Source: Scolanthus callimorphus
Taxonomy: Eukaryota > Cnidaria > Anthozoa > Actiniaria > Edwardsiidae
Direction: 5' to 3'
Assembly (NCBI GenBank): GCA_033964015.1
Contig: CM066912.1
Location: 30,094,532-30,158,531, forward strand
DNA: 64,000 nucleotides
The translations under genes and the position numbers were made by a program. The notes beneath the pieces are model-generated. The model did not search any database, was not told the DNA's origin, and saw nothing but the letters and a program-made list of their open reading frames with translations. Positions 34,780 through 45,219 of this stretch are shown here, one piece after another (the stretch's first letter is position 1; the number at the start of each line of letters is the position of its first letter).

Positions 34780-34990
34780 TAAGAAAGTGTTGTTATTTAT
34801 CATATCAAGAAAGTGCTGTCGTTTTTATGCCAAATCCGCGCGGGTTGCCTGTGGTGTTCAAAACGTGTCTCAGGCCCCTCGGCGGGGGGCAAAAACAAAA
34901 TGGCGACCAAGTATGACTCGAGACGCACGGGCACCCTGTGTTTTCTTTTTGTTCAAACCCCTAGACATGCCCTATGGCCAAGAAAAAAAC
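34780..34990. repeat. dispersed repeat family (copy 1), split by BEL insertion
   Basis: AAGAAAGTGCTGTCGTTTTT, AAATCCGCGCGGG, AGGCCCCTCGGCGGGG and CAAAATGGCGACC occur in order here, at 55,325-55,440 and, inverted, at 55,855-55,945. A more diverged copy lies at 63,270-63,365. The part after the insertion point resumes at 42,798. Confidence 0.75.
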
Positions 34991-34995
34991 AAAAT

Positions 34996-35361
34996 TGTAA
35001 CTACCTCCCCGCGTAGTTCGGGATACCTTTGTTAAGGCCTGGTTTCTAAGTACATTTTGTAAGACTCAGAGGAACTCAGAGCAAGTCACCATCTAGTCGA
35101 GCACACAAGTCGTGAGTATTTGTACCTTATTATTTAGCCTTATCCTGTACTTCAGTTCTTATAATGTTTATACATTTGTATATTGTTTGTAGTTTGACGG
35201 GCTCTTAGGGTTCGTGAGTGGTTTCAAAGCCATGAACAGAGAGATAAACAAAGATTGATCCGAGCAGTCGAGCAGCCGTTCATTTATCTGTCACTCCGAA
35301 ATCCCCCGTAAGACCTGTGCTCGTTATTCAAGTAGTTTCCACTGTCACGACGGCAGTTACA
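34996..35361 (+). repeat. BEL 5' LTR
   Basis: 366 bp, TG...CA ends, same sequence as 42432-42797 by eye. Confidence 0.95.
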
Positions 35362-35447
35362 GTCAAAGACTTGTATTGTTTTGTGAACTGAAAGACCTGT
35401 AGAACAGTGTTCTGTGAAGCGAAAAGACATTGTTTTCATGAAACAAA

Positions 35448-38400
35448 ATGAGTTTTGCGAACGGCGAAACCGAAGAAAATGCAATCGAGGCTGCACCGAG
35501 TTTTCCCGCCTTTTCCACAGAGACACAGGGTACCCATGAAGGGCCAGTTGAACTCCCGCCGCGCGATCGCAAGCTTACCGAGAAGGGAAGGGAATTTTTC
35601 AGTTCCTTAAAAAAGAAAACAGCTCTAGAAAGTGGAAAAGAGTGTTTCGATGCGCTTGGCGAATTCGAAATTAAGATCGAACATTGTAAAGGACAGATCG
35701 AAATCAACAAAAATATAACTTTGCTGTCCGTCAGGCTAACATCTGTTTGTGATACGCTAGACAAGTATCTGACGCTGATAACCGATCCAAAAGAGGTTTC
35801 TGAGATATCAGAAATGCGCGAGGCGCTGAAAAATAAATTTTCGGAAGTCAGAGCGAAAGCCCAGTTTCACGCCGCCAACATAGGCGCGAATGCAGAAACC
35901 TGTTCAACTACCACATCGCGTAAAAGCACTAACACCGTCAGTAGCCGACGTAGTCTTACAGAACTAAGAGCAAAGAAAGCGGCTCTTAAGAAAAGGATGG
36001 AATTTTCTACCTTGATCGCCGAACAGGAAAATAAATTACAGCAACTGAAACTTCGTCAAGAGTATGAAGAAATTAGCGCGCAAGAAGTAGTATTCGAGAA
36101 GGTTGTTGAGTCAGAAGACGTTCTCGAACTACCGGCTTTCGATGTTTTATCCAAATATATCGACAACTCTAAGGGGGGTCCCGCAGAACTTTCCCCGCCT
36201 TTCCACCCCAGTCCCACGGGCACGCGCGACAGTCTCGCCACAGGGAGCCCGCCGGTAGTAGTTCTCCCTCAGGCAGAGTCCTCGAGTGGAATTCACCGTG
36301 CGCTGCGTCAAAGTTACGACGAGCATGTGCTAAAGGCTCCTGTTTCTCGCCCCAGTCCCGGCACGCGCGACAGTCTCGCCACAGGAAGCCCACCGCAAGT
36401 AGTCCCCCCTCAAGCAGAGCCCTCGAGTGGAACACACCCTGCGCCACATCAAAGTTACGATGAGCATGTGCTAAAGGCTCCTGTTTCTCGCCCCAGTCCC
36501 GGCACGCGCGACAGTCTTGCCACAGGAAGCCCGCCGCAAGTAGTTCTCCCTCAGGCAGAGTCTTCGAGTAAGAAGCACCCGTCACGTCAAAGTTACGACA
36601 AGCACGTGCTAAAGGCTCCTGTTCCTCGCCCCAGTCCCACGGGCACGCGCGACAGTCTCGCCACAGGAAGCCCGTCACAAGTTTCTCACAAGATCGAGAC
36701 TCCTGGAAAAGCTCAAGTAGAGCCTCATCAAGCTGTCGGCAGCGATTTATATGGAATCCCGACACCTAGATCAAGTACCCCATTAGCTCACGCAGCGGTG
36801 AAAACGCCTACGAGATTTGTAGTAGAGACAGAGAACTCTTCTCTAGCTTCAGAAGAGCCCCAAAGGACAGTCAAGGGAGAGAAAAATGGCGATGCAAGTC
36901 AGTCTCCGCCTGTTGCAGTAGGACCCAGTCCTCCTCCCTTCACGACGAGCTCTCCAATCGGTCCTTACCCACCAAGTTCCTTCGGCAACCCTCCTGCGTT
37001 CTACCCACCACTTTCGCCTATTTATGTTGTCCCGTCGCAAGACAACGCCTCGCAGATTACCGAAGCCCTTTCTCGTATAAGCCAGCTACACCGACTTCCG
37101 CCTTCGACACCAGATAAGTTCAGTGGCACGGAAAAGGACAAAACGAAGTTCTTTTTATGGGAGAACTCGTTTGACGCTCTAGTTGACTCTACAGATCTGA
37201 CACCCAGACACAAGCTGTACTTGTTGTACCAGTACTTAGAAGGGAAAGCAAAGAGCGTGGTGGAACAGCTACAATACCTGGTCGACGAACCAGAAGTTGC
37301 ATACAAAGAAGCTCGGAAGCTCCTCAAGCAGAGATATGGAAATACCGCCCTGGTGAGTGCAAACTTCCACCATCGCCTCGCTAATTGGCCTAAGATAGGT
37401 GCGAACGACGCCGTAGCACTACAGGAATACAGTGACTTCCTGCGACAAGTCCTCTTCGCGAGCAAGCATATAGACAGCCTTAAAGTCTACAACTACCCCT
37501 CGCAGATACAACCCCTCGTCGATAAACTACCCGCGTGGTACAAACCGAAGTGGTCCAATACAGTGCTAAAGTTTCAAAAGGCGAACGGGCAGGAAAAGTT
37601 TCCGTCGTTCGAAGACTTTGTAGATCATGTATCATATGAAGCGGAAAGAAATAACATTCCTCAGATGGCAAGCACGAGTGAGCCGAATTTAGTCAAGAAT
37701 CTTGCTGAGTCGGTCAGGCAACCGACCCGTCCCCAGCGCCGCAGACCGCCTGCAACTACATTAGTATCTTCAGCCAACGAAAGGGCTTCCCAGAATCCAA
37801 CGAAGCCTGAGAAGGAATCCACGCCTCCCCCTTCAACTCCAGCTAAATCTACGCCATTCTGTTTCTATCACGAGAGAAGCTCTCACGCATTTGAGGACTG
37901 TGAACAATTCAAAAAACTCACATACAAGGAGCGTAAGGATTTCATTTTTAGTCATCGAATTTGTCTTAAGTGCGCTGCTTCGGACAAACATATCGCTAAA
38001 GACTGCGATCAAGATCCTACTTGCAAGGTGTGTTCTAGGAAACATGCCACGTTTCTCCACAATCCTGCCGCCCAAAACGCTACAACTAGCAACCCACAGT
38101 CGAAGAACGCCTGCAGTAAAGTTTGCGGTGAAAACCAGAACGAACGGTCGTGCGCTCGTATAGTTCTGCTTCAAGTATTCCATCAGGATAATCCTTCAAT
38201 AAGAGTGCCCACCTACGCAGTCCTGGACGACCAATCTACCGACGTGTTCGTAACGGAAGATCTTCTAGAAAGCATCGGCTCTACCGGTCCAGAGATAACG
38301 CTTGACGTCAACACTATTGCAGGAGTAAATAGCATGCTTACAAAGAAAGTGTCAGGATTGCGCATCCAGGATATCGAAGGAATCCATCGACCAATTAATG

Positions 38401-41400
38401 TTGACCGAGCATACAGCCAAGAAAAGATCCCAGCTGACAAGCAAGACATCGCTACACCGGAAATAGCTAAGGAGTGGAACCACCTGAAGAAAATCGCCCA
38501 TCACATCCATTATCGAGAAGACGTCGAGATAGGTATGCTAATTGGTCGAAACGTACCTACCGCCTTCCAGCCACTAAGCATTATTTACGGCGGCGACGAG
38601 GAGCCATGGGCGGAAGAGTACAAACTCGGCTGGACGATTATAGGACGTGTATGTCTAGACGAGAAGTCCCCCTCCAATCAAGCGACAGTAAACCGCATTT
38701 CTGTGATCAAAGAAGACAAGCCCCAACGCGACGCTGTCCCGCAGCTCGTCAATGGCGCTACAAATAAAGACACGACGTCACCAAGAGAGTTACAAGAAAT
38801 GATGCAGCTAGACTACAACGAACTCCATTACAGTCGTAGTATCCGAGGAGCGGAACAGACAGAGTCAGAGGAAGACAGAAGATTCAACAAGTTACTCGAA
38901 GAAGGCATTCACAAGAATTGCAAAGGTAATTGGGAGATGCCGTTACCTTTCAAGACAGACGAGTTTAATCTACCAAACAATCGCGAATACTGTTTGAAGC
39001 GACTACTTGGTCTAAAGAAAAGACTTCACAAAGATGAGAAGTTACACCATGACTACGTCGAATTTGTCGAGAAGATTCTCCAACGCGGTCATGCAAGTCC
39101 AGTACCCGAGGAAGAGCTTCAAGTGCCTGAAGGAAAAGTGTGGTTTCTTCCCCACTTTCAAGTCTACCACCCAAAGAAACCTGACCAGATAAGAGTCGTT
39201 TTCGACTGCAGTGCTGTTGTCGAAGACAATTCTCTTAACAAGCATCTGTTACAGGGACCCGATTGGATGAAAGCTCTAGTAGGGGTCCTATCAAGATTCC
39301 ACAAAGAAGAGGTTGCAGTGTCCTGTGACATAGAACAGATGTTTCACAGCTTTTACGTAAACGAAGAACATCGTGATTATCTGAGATTTTTGTGGTTTCA
39401 AGACAGCGACATCAGCAAGCCTATCAAGGAATATAGGATGAATGTTCACCTTTTCGGAGCAGTATCATCGCCCGGTGTCGCGAATTTTGGATTGACATCC
39501 ACAGCGAAAGATGGGATCGCAGAGTACGGCAAAGAGCCAAGTGACTTCCTGCAAGAAGAATTTTACGTCGATGATGGATTGAAATCATTCCCCACCGTAG
39601 AAGACGCGATAACCACAATCAAGAATGCACAATCTATGTGTGCGTCGGCTAATTTACGTCTACACAAATTCGCCAGTAATAACAAAGACGTCCTTGAATC
39701 GCTACCCGCCGAAGACCGCTCAAAGGATCTTAAAGATTTGGATCTACGCCACGATACGCTGCCTATCCAACGTTCTCTAGGAACTTATTGGTGTATTGAA
39801 ACAGACACCTTCGGCTTCAGAATCGAGCTCAAAGACAAACCGTGCACGCGCCGTGGTATGCTGTCCACCGTATCTTCGGTATACGACCCGCTCGGGATGG
39901 CAGCGCCTGTCATCCTGACTGGAAAACAAATCCTACAAGATCTATGCAGAGACAACTACGATTGGGACGAGCCAGTTCCCGAGGACATCCGCAACAGATG
40001 GGAAAGGTGGAGATCAGACCTCCCTCTTCTTGACAAACTGAAGATGCCAAGATGCGTCAAACCCATAGGATTCGGAAATCCATCTAAAGTGGAGATACAC
40101 AGCTTCTCTGACGCTAGCGACACCGGGATCGGACAAGTTTCTTACCTACGACTCACGAATGGAGAAGGAAAGGTTCACGTCAGCTTCCTGATGTCAAAGG
40201 CACGAGTCGCCCCGCTAAAGTCGATGTCCACTCCCAGAATGGAGCTCACGGCAGCCGTGGTGTCCGTTAACGTAGCGTCGATGCTAAGCAAAGAACTTTC
40301 GTACGAAGACATCACTGAAGTGTATCATACAGATTCCACAGTAGTCCTAGGATATATCAACAATAGTGCAAAGAGATTCCACACTTACGTCGGAAATCGC
40401 GTACAGTATATTCGCGACAGGTCAGATCCAGACAAGTGGTTTTTCGTCCCAGGACAACTAAACCCAGCTGACGAAGCTTCACGCGGCTTATCAGCCAGAG
40501 AACTCCTAGAAGACAGCCGCTGGTTCAACGGTCCTGATTTCCTCCATCAGAAATCTCCAGAGCTAACACAGCCCCTCATCAAGACAGATCTTGATCCCAA
40601 CGACACAGAAGTCAGAAAGGAGCACACTACAGTTCTGTCAACCACACGTATCGGCGAAAGAGACAGACACGCGCCAAGAGTCCTTGAAACGGAACGTTTC
40701 AAGCACTTCTCAAGCTTCAAACGTCTGATACGAAGCATCGCCCTCATCCAGCGGATGATAGAAAGAAAGAGATCTGACAAAACTCACAACTGGAGACCCG
40801 AGGATGCTCCGCTTAGGGTAAAGGAGCTACAAGAGGCAGAAGACATCGTTGTGAAGTCCGTACAGAACGAGCATTTCGCCAATGAGATTAAGATTCTGCG
40901 ATGCCTACCAGGAAACGACAAGAAATTTCAAGATAGAAAATCTCCAAGAGTCAGGAACAACGCTCTGAAATCTACTTCAAGTCTTTTCAAGCTTGATCCC
41001 TTCTTAGATGAAGATGGGATTCTAAGAATTGGCGGCCGCCTGAAGAAATCGACAGCTCCTTTCGAAGTCAAGCATCCAATCATCATACCGAGAAACGGAC
41101 ATGTGACTACTCTACTAGTACGTCACCACCATGACGCCTACAATCATCAAGGCTACGGCATCACCCATAACGGGATCAGACAAGCTGGCTACTGGATAAT
41201 TAACGGACGCTCCGTAGTTTCCCATATCATCCACGGTTGCGTTACCTGCCGCAGACTACGCGCCCCCACGATGGAGCAAAAGATGGCCGACCTGCCTCGC
41301 GAACGCACTGATCCAGCTCCTCCTTTCATGTATACGGGAATGGACGCCTTTGGACCGTTCTATATTAAGGAAAGAAGATCCGAGTTAAAGAGATGGGGCA

Positions 41401-41735
41401 TCATCTTCACTTGCCTCTCCTGTCGTGCGGTACACCTGGAAACGCTCAACAGCATGGAAACCGACTCATTCATTAACGCGTTAAGGCGTTTCGTATGTCG
41501 TCGTGGAAAGGTTCGAGAGCTGAGGTCAGACAGAGGAAGTAACTTTATTGGAGGACGTAACGAGCTCACTGATGCGCTGAACGAGCTTGATCAAGAGACT
41601 ATCCAGAACTTTCTCACCTCCAAAGGTTGTGATTGGATAAGATTTAACCCCAATGTACCTAGCGCTTCACACATGGTGGAGTATGGGAAAGGCTCATTAG
41701 AACCATCCGTTCAGTGCTGTCTGCACTCCTTCTAG
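35448..41735 (+). CDS. BEL/Pao Gag-Pol polyprotein (main frame)
   Basis: Start ATG at 35448 (MSFANGETEENAIE). Residues 1-215 are charged and coiled-coil-like. Residues about 235-420 carry proline-rich tandem repeats. A Gag domain (DUF1759 type) lies at about 550-735 (KTKFFLWENSFDALVDS) and CxxC/H zinc knuckles at about 803-870 (CKVCSRKHATFLH). Then come an aspartic protease at about 923 (VLDDQSTD), reverse transcriptase at about 1227-1450 with the active site in FYVDDG near 1373, RNase H near 1550 (SFSDAS), and the integrase zinc region and core from about 1927 (CVTCRRLRAP; GMDAFGPF; LRSDRGSNFIGG). The frame ends early at 41735 because of a one-base loss in a G run near 41,675, inside the integrase core. 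It is otherwise free of stops across 6.2 kb. Confidence 0.95.
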   Translation: MSFANGETEENAIEAAPSFPAFSTETQGTHEGPVELPPRDRKLTEKGREFFSSLKKKTALESGKECFDALGEFEIKIEHCKGQIEINKNITLLSVRLTSVCDTLDKYLTLITDPKEVSEISEMREALKNKFSEVRAKAQFHAANIGANAETCSTTTSRKSTNTVSSRRSLTELRAKKAALKKRMEFSTLIAEQENKLQQLKLRQEYEEISAQEVVFEKVVESEDVLELPAFDVLSKYIDNSKGGPAELSPPFHPSPTGTRDSLATGSPPVVVLPQAESSSGIHRALRQSYDEHVLKAPVSRPSPGTRDSLATGSPPQVVPPQAEPSSGTHPAPHQSYDEHVLKAPVSRPSPGTRDSLATGSPPQVVLPQAESSSKKHPSRQSYDKHVLKAPVPRPSPTGTRDSLATGSPSQVSHKIETPGKAQVEPHQAVGSDLYGIPTPRSSTPLAHAAVKTPTRFVVETENSSLASEEPQRTVKGEKNGDASQSPPVAVGPSPPPFTTSSPIGPYPPSSFGNPPAFYPPLSPIYVVPSQDNASQITEALSRISQLHRLPPSTPDKFSGTEKDKTKFFLWENSFDALVDSTDLTPRHKLYLLYQYLEGKAKSVVEQLQYLVDEPEVAYKEARKLLKQRYGNTALVSANFHHRLANWPKIGANDAVALQEYSDFLRQVLFASKHIDSLKVYNYPSQIQPLVDKLPAWYKPKWSNTVLKFQKANGQEKFPSFEDFVDHVSYEAERNNIPQMASTSEPNLVKNLAESVRQPTRPQRRRPPATTLVSSANERASQNPTKPEKESTPPPSTPAKSTPFCFYHERSSHAFEDCEQFKKLTYKERKDFIFSHRICLKCAASDKHIAKDCDQDPTCKVCSRKHATFLHNPAAQNATTSNPQSKNACSKVCGENQNERSCARIVLLQVFHQDNPSIRVPTYAVLDDQSTDVFVTEDLLESIGSTGPEITLDVNTIAGVNSMLTKKVSGLRIQDIEGIHRPINVDRAYSQEKIPADKQDIATPEIAKEWNHLKKIAHHIHYREDVEIGMLIGRNVPTAFQPLSIIYGGDEEPWAEEYKLGWTIIGRVCLDEKSPSNQATVNRISVIKEDKPQRDAVPQLVNGATNKDTTSPRELQEMMQLDYNELHYSRSIRGAEQTESEEDRRFNKLLEEGIHKNCKGNWEMPLPFKTDEFNLPNNREYCLKRLLGLKKRLHKDEKLHHDYVEFVEKILQRGHASPVPEEELQVPEGKVWFLPHFQVYHPKKPDQIRVVFDCSAVVEDNSLNKHLLQGPDWMKALVGVLSRFHKEEVAVSCDIEQMFHSFYVNEEHRDYLRFLWFQDSDISKPIKEYRMNVHLFGAVSSPGVANFGLTSTAKDGIAEYGKEPSDFLQEEFYVDDGLKSFPTVEDAITTIKNAQSMCASANLRLHKFASNNKDVLESLPAEDRSKDLKDLDLRHDTLPIQRSLGTYWCIETDTFGFRIELKDKPCTRRGMLSTVSSVYDPLGMAAPVILTGKQILQDLCRDNYDWDEPVPEDIRNRWERWRSDLPLLDKLKMPRCVKPIGFGNPSKVEIHSFSDASDTGIGQVSYLRLTNGEGKVHVSFLMSKARVAPLKSMSTPRMELTAAVVSVNVASMLSKELSYEDITEVYHTDSTVVLGYINNSAKRFHTYVGNRVQYIRDRSDPDKWFFVPGQLNPADEASRGLSARELLEDSRWFNGPDFLHQKSPELTQPLIKTDLDPNDTEVRKEHTTVLSTTRIGERDRHAPRVLETERFKHFSSFKRLIRSIALIQRMIERKRSDKTHNWRPEDAPLRVKELQEAEDIVVKSVQNEHFANEIKILRCLPGNDKKFQDRKSPRVRNNALKSTSSLFKLDPFLDEDGILRIGGRLKKSTAPFEVKHPIIIPRNGHVTTLLVRHHHDAYNHQGYGITHNGIRQAGYWIINGRSVVSHIIHGCVTCRRLRAPTMEQKMADLPRERTDPAPPFMYTGMDAFGPFYIKERRSELKRWGIIFTCLSCRAVHLETLNSMETDSFINALRRFVCRRGKVRELRSDRGSNFIGGRNELTDALNELDQETIQNFLTSKGCDWIRFNPNVPSASHMVEYGKGSLEPSVQCCLHSF
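36160..36690 (+). repeat. tandem repeat inside BEL gag (about 43-residue proline-rich units)
   Basis: TRDSLATGSPP recurs four times, with SYDEHVLKAPV or SYDKHVLKAPV after it in three units. DNA units share GGCACGCGCGACAGTCT. Likely a disordered, fast-evolving Gag segment. Confidence 0.85.
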
Positions 41736-42265
41736 AACATGGCAAGCAACTCGACGATGAATCGTTACGCACTTTCATGACCGAGACGGAATGTATCGTT
41801 AACTCCCGCCCGTTAACGGTTTCTAACCTCACAGATTCAGAGGCACCAGAACCCCTCACCCCAAGTCACTTATTGACATGCAAATCTCAAGTCGTGCTCA
41901 AGCCACCAGGACATTTCTCGCGCCCCGATCTCTACCTACGCAAAAGATGGCGAAGAGTTCAGTACATGACTGATCAGTTTTGGAATCGATGGCGTACGGA
42001 ATACAGCAATACTCTCCAACCTCGAAAGAAGTGGGTGTCCGAGCGCCCAAACCTCAAAGTAGACGATGTCGTCTTGATACGCGACGCGAATCTAGGAAGG
42101 AACAAGTGGCCCCTAGGAAGGATCGTAGAGGTGTACCCGAGTAGCGACGGTCTTGTCCGTAAAGCAAGGGTCCTTACCATCGTAGAGGAGAAGAAGACCT
42201 TACTAGACAGACCAATCCAGAAATTGGTCCTCATCTACAAGACAGACGGAGGAGAACAAGAGTAA
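41714..42265 (+). CDS. BEL integrase C-terminal part (out of frame with main ORF)
   Basis: Continues the polyprotein after the frame break: TECIVNSRPLT, EAPEPLTPSHLL, the KRWRRVQYMTDQFWNRWRTE segment and a chromatin-side PRKKWVSERPNLKVDDVVLI tail (DUF5641-like), ending at TAA 42265. The ATG at 41714 is simply the first in frame; it is unlikely to be a real start. Confidence 0.9.
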   Translation: MLSALLLEHGKQLDDESLRTFMTETECIVNSRPLTVSNLTDSEAPEPLTPSHLLTCKSQVVLKPPGHFSRPDLYLRKRWRRVQYMTDQFWNRWRTEYSNTLQPRKKWVSERPNLKVDDVVLIRDANLGRNKWPLGRIVEVYPSSDGLVRKARVLTIVEEKKTLLDRPIQKLVLIYKTDGGEQE

Positions 42266-42431
42266 AGTTCTAATGTCACGGATGGACTTTGGGGTAGATC
42301 CCCACCGAGGAGCCATTTTATATTCAAGAGACATTCGTTAGTGTAATTTAGATAACATTAGATACAAGAGACATTCGTTACTATTATCGTTTAGTTTTTA
42401 TTTCATACATATGCATGTATGAGGGGAGCCA

Positions 42432-42797
42432 TGTAACTACCTCCCCGCGTAGTTCGGGATACCTTTGTTAAGGCCTGGTTTCTAAGTACATTTTGTAAGA
42501 CTCAGAGGAACTCAGAGCAAGTCACCATCTAGTCGAGCACACAAGTCGTGAGTATTTGTACCTTATTATTTAGCCTTATCCTGTACTTCAGTTCTTATAA
42601 TGTTTATACATTTGTATATTGTTTGTAGTTTGACGGGCTCTTAGGGTTCGTGAGTGGTTTCAAAGCCATGAACAGAGAGATAAACAAAGATTGATCCGAG
42701 CAGTCGAGCAGCCGTTCATTTATCTGTCACTCCGAAATCCCCCGTAAGACCTGTGCTCGTTATTCAAGTAGTTTCCACTGTCACGACGGCAGTTACA
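42432..42797 (+). repeat. BEL 3' LTR
   Basis: 366 bp, same as the 5' LTR by eye; followed by AAAAT. Confidence 0.95.
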
Positions 42798-42910
42798 AAA
42801 ATGGCGACCCAGCGAACGATGTTTCTCCAACCGCTGCAAGGTTTGTGTGAATTCAATGCGGGAAAATACTTACAGATCTTCCAAATAAGGTAAGGGGATT
42901 TCCTATTAAG
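42798..42910. repeat. continuation of the dispersed repeat interrupted by BEL
   Basis: AAAATGGCGACCCAGCGAAC then CTTACAGATCTTCCAAATAAGG, matching the order seen at 55,415-55,520. Confidence 0.65.
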
Positions 42911-43083
42911 GAAGTTTTACAACATCGGCGCGCAATTCGACAGTTTTTGGCGAAATTTTCTTGATATGTTTCTGCCTTTTTCACAAACATATAAGGGCAA
43001 ATACTGAATGCCGATTCAGTATTTGAGTGGCGATTTGAGTGGCGATTCCTAAGTGTAAACGAAAGTTAACTTACCTCTGCTCC

Positions 43084-43347
43084 TTACATGAATCTGTAGC
43101 AAAGCTCAAGATTTGCTATCCTTTCTCCAGCTACCTCTAAAAACTTCCAGTTCCGGAGGATGTAATCGATGCTTTGAGAACTTATCAGCAAGTCCTTGCT
43201 CATTAAGACCAAAGCGAGGCTGGCTTCCGGGATCAACCACGTGACCCGCCGTTGACATATACGACATGCTGCTCTGTATGTCCGGTGCGTCGATGGCGTG
43301 TCTTGGGCCACGTGATGTCCACGTGATATCCATAATGCCGTACGAGC
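43084..43347. repeat. about 220-bp direct repeat, copy 1
   Basis: From CTTCCAGTTCCGGAGGATGT to ATAATGCCGTACGAGCT; shared with 43,575-43,856. Two overlapping minus-strand frames stay open in both copies (one containing SYMSTAGHVVDPGSQPRFGL). No domain recognised. It could be a duplicated exon, but splice sites were not convincing. Confidence 0.65.
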
Positions 43348-43539
43348 TGTGGCCCCAATCTCGTGATCCTGAAATAGAGGATCTCTGTCACTTTGGGTAA
43401 ACCTCCGGGTAAAAATATTCCCGATAGGACATACGATTGTGTTCAGTTCTTATTTCATCATGATTCGTTATACTAAACAAAAAGCTTTGTGACGCAACTC
43501 GTGAACAATACACAGGTTCTTGCACGGAGGTAGAACCGT

Positions 43540-43860
43540 CACTTCCTAATAAGGTAAATGATATTGGTTTGGCCGATAAGTGTTCCAGTTCCGGAGGATG
43601 TGATCGATGCTTTGAGAACTTTTGTTGCTCATTAAGACCAAAGCGAGGCTGGCTCCCGGGATCAACCACATGGCCCGCCGTTGACATATACGACATGCTG
43701 CTCTGTTTGCCCGGTGCGTCGATGGCGTGTCTTGGGCCACGTGATGTCCACGTGAATGAATGAATGATCTGTTTATTTCAACCTCTTGCAGCTTAACAGC
43801 TGAATTACAGGTCAGGTCAAGTCATATGTGATATCCATAATGCCGTACGAGCTTGAAAAC
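43540..43860. repeat. about 220-bp direct repeat, copy 2, with 75-bp insertion
   Basis: Same as 43,084-43,347 with an internal 15-base deletion near 43,621 and an insertion of about 75 bases near 43,755-43,830 (AATGAATGAATGATCTGTTT...). Confidence 0.65.
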
Positions 43861-44344
43861 GACAACTTTTCAACATGAGACATTGTTTAAGAGATCGAAT
43901 ATATAATAAGTACACGTGTAAGTCAATAAAAATAAATAACAAATAAATGTAAAAATACATACATCTATATTTACGTCTCAATCTTCTAGCCTTCCACAGA
44001 CGGGGGGGGGACGGGACGGGGGGGGGGGGACGGGACGGGGGGGGGGGGGGGGGCGTAGGTTAACCCATCCGTCACAGGGTCAGACATTGCGACCATATGG
44101 TCGCAAATGGCGACTAAATTTCGGGGATTGGCGACCAAACTTTTAAAGCTAGTCGCCAAATGACTCCCCATCTTTCTAAGTTCGTGGTCTTGCGTGGCGA
44201 CTAAATATTGCTTTCTGGCGACTAAATTTTTTTTAATTGGTCATGGCACCCAGCGAAAAAAAAATTAATGTCGCGCACTGTCCGAGAAATGGCGAATCAT
44301 TTCAGCCAACGATAAACTCCAAGGTTTGAAACACAACTGAATCT
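43861..44344. other. no gene seen; poly-G tract and GCGACTAAAT words
   Basis: G/A/C-interrupted poly-G at about 43,999-44,055. Then GGCGACTAAAT and GGCGACCAAA recur in both orientations (44,106-44,230), suggesting a decayed repeat. Confidence 0.45.
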
Positions 44345-44420
44345 GCAAAGAACAATCCCTACTCAACCCAAACAGGGAATCGAACTCGGAGCATAGCAGT
44401 GAGAGGCTGCGCCACCCATG
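44345..44420 (-). mobile_element. tRNA-like SINE head fragment
   Basis: On the minus strand GGGTGGCGCAGCCTC (box A-like) is followed about 35 bases later by CGAGTTCGATTCCC (box B). No clear acceptor stem, so a SINE remnant is favoured over a tRNA gene. Confidence 0.4.
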
Positions 44421-44539
44421 TCTCCATGAGGAAGTTCCTTACCTGTATGAAAGGAAAGTCTGTGCGGCAATGCTCCTACGATTTGCTCTGACGTTGACTT
44501 ACAATCTCCCGAGGGGGAGGGGATGGGGATGTTTGATGC

Positions 44540-44857
44540 TCAGAGAGTGGCTAGCCTTTCGCCGTGTATTCCTGGTACGAGGATCTTGTTAACTGGAGAG
44601 TGAAGTAGCATAACTCGAATATCCGACGACTTTTCGCCCTGAAAGGAGATTAGAGATTTGACAAGAGAACGTGATCCCCAGACAACGCAACCCCAACACA
44701 CGGATCTGTATTCATGACTGTGGCAGAGGAGCGTGGCACTTTTATTTTCAGAAATTGGAACTATTTTAGAGGCGCCTTCTGATTGGATGTCTCCTAGAGA
44801 AACAGACATCAGTTTGAGGACAGCGATGAGCGACCGCAGGCTAGGAGTTAGAGTCAA
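44540..44857 (-). CDS. unassigned 105-codon open frame
   Basis: ATG at 44857, stop at 44540. Mixed composition with segments such as SENKSATLLCHSHEY and PVNKILVPGIHGERLATL. No family recognised and no paralogue in the window. Could be a decayed exon or chance. Confidence 0.2.
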   Translation of the reverse strand: MTLTPSLRSLIAVLKLMSVSLGDIQSEGASKIVPISENKSATLLCHSHEYRSVCWGCVVWGSRSLVKSLISFQGEKSSDIRVMLLHSPVNKILVPGIHGERLATL

Positions 44858-45219
44858 AGTTCGCTAAAACAGACAAGAACAAAGGTGACCACGAACAAGA
44901 CTCCGACCAACAGCCTGAAAACTAAATGTTCAAGCGAATCAGGCGAACAAGAAGAAAGTTACAGCAGCGCTATTAGTCACGCCATTAGTCGAACCTGCTA
45001 AAATAGTTCGAAAATCTATTTTTGAATTTACTGCCACTCAGATGGGTCATGGGGTTGAGTTCTCTGGGATCATGTTCTCTTGGATTTGATCAGGGCTTCA
45101 ACGTTTTCAGGCTTTCGAAATTCCAAGGACAGACAATTGAAAAAAATTAAATGACCTTTCACAATGAGCAATGTGGGCCAAGCAAACATTTTATGAAATG
45201 TAGTTGTTCCTATCATTAT

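Larger units (their letters stand above)
34996..42797 (+). mobile_element. BEL/Pao LTR retrotransposon, near-complete
   Basis: Two 366-bp LTRs (34996-35361, 42432-42797) starting TGTAACTACC and ending GCAGTTACA, identical by eye. The 5-bp target duplication AAAAT (34991-34995, 42798-42802) is typical of BEL/Pao. The interior codes for a Gag-Pol frame with one break. A purine-rich GAGGGGAGCC precedes the 3' LTR. The related repeat at 55,405 shows the unfilled site CCAAAATGGCGACC. Identical LTRs mean a very recent insertion. Confidence 0.97.

Noticed and set aside
36169..36765. 198-codon minus-strand frame inside BEL gag
   Set aside because: Shadow of the proline-rich gag repeats on the coding strand.
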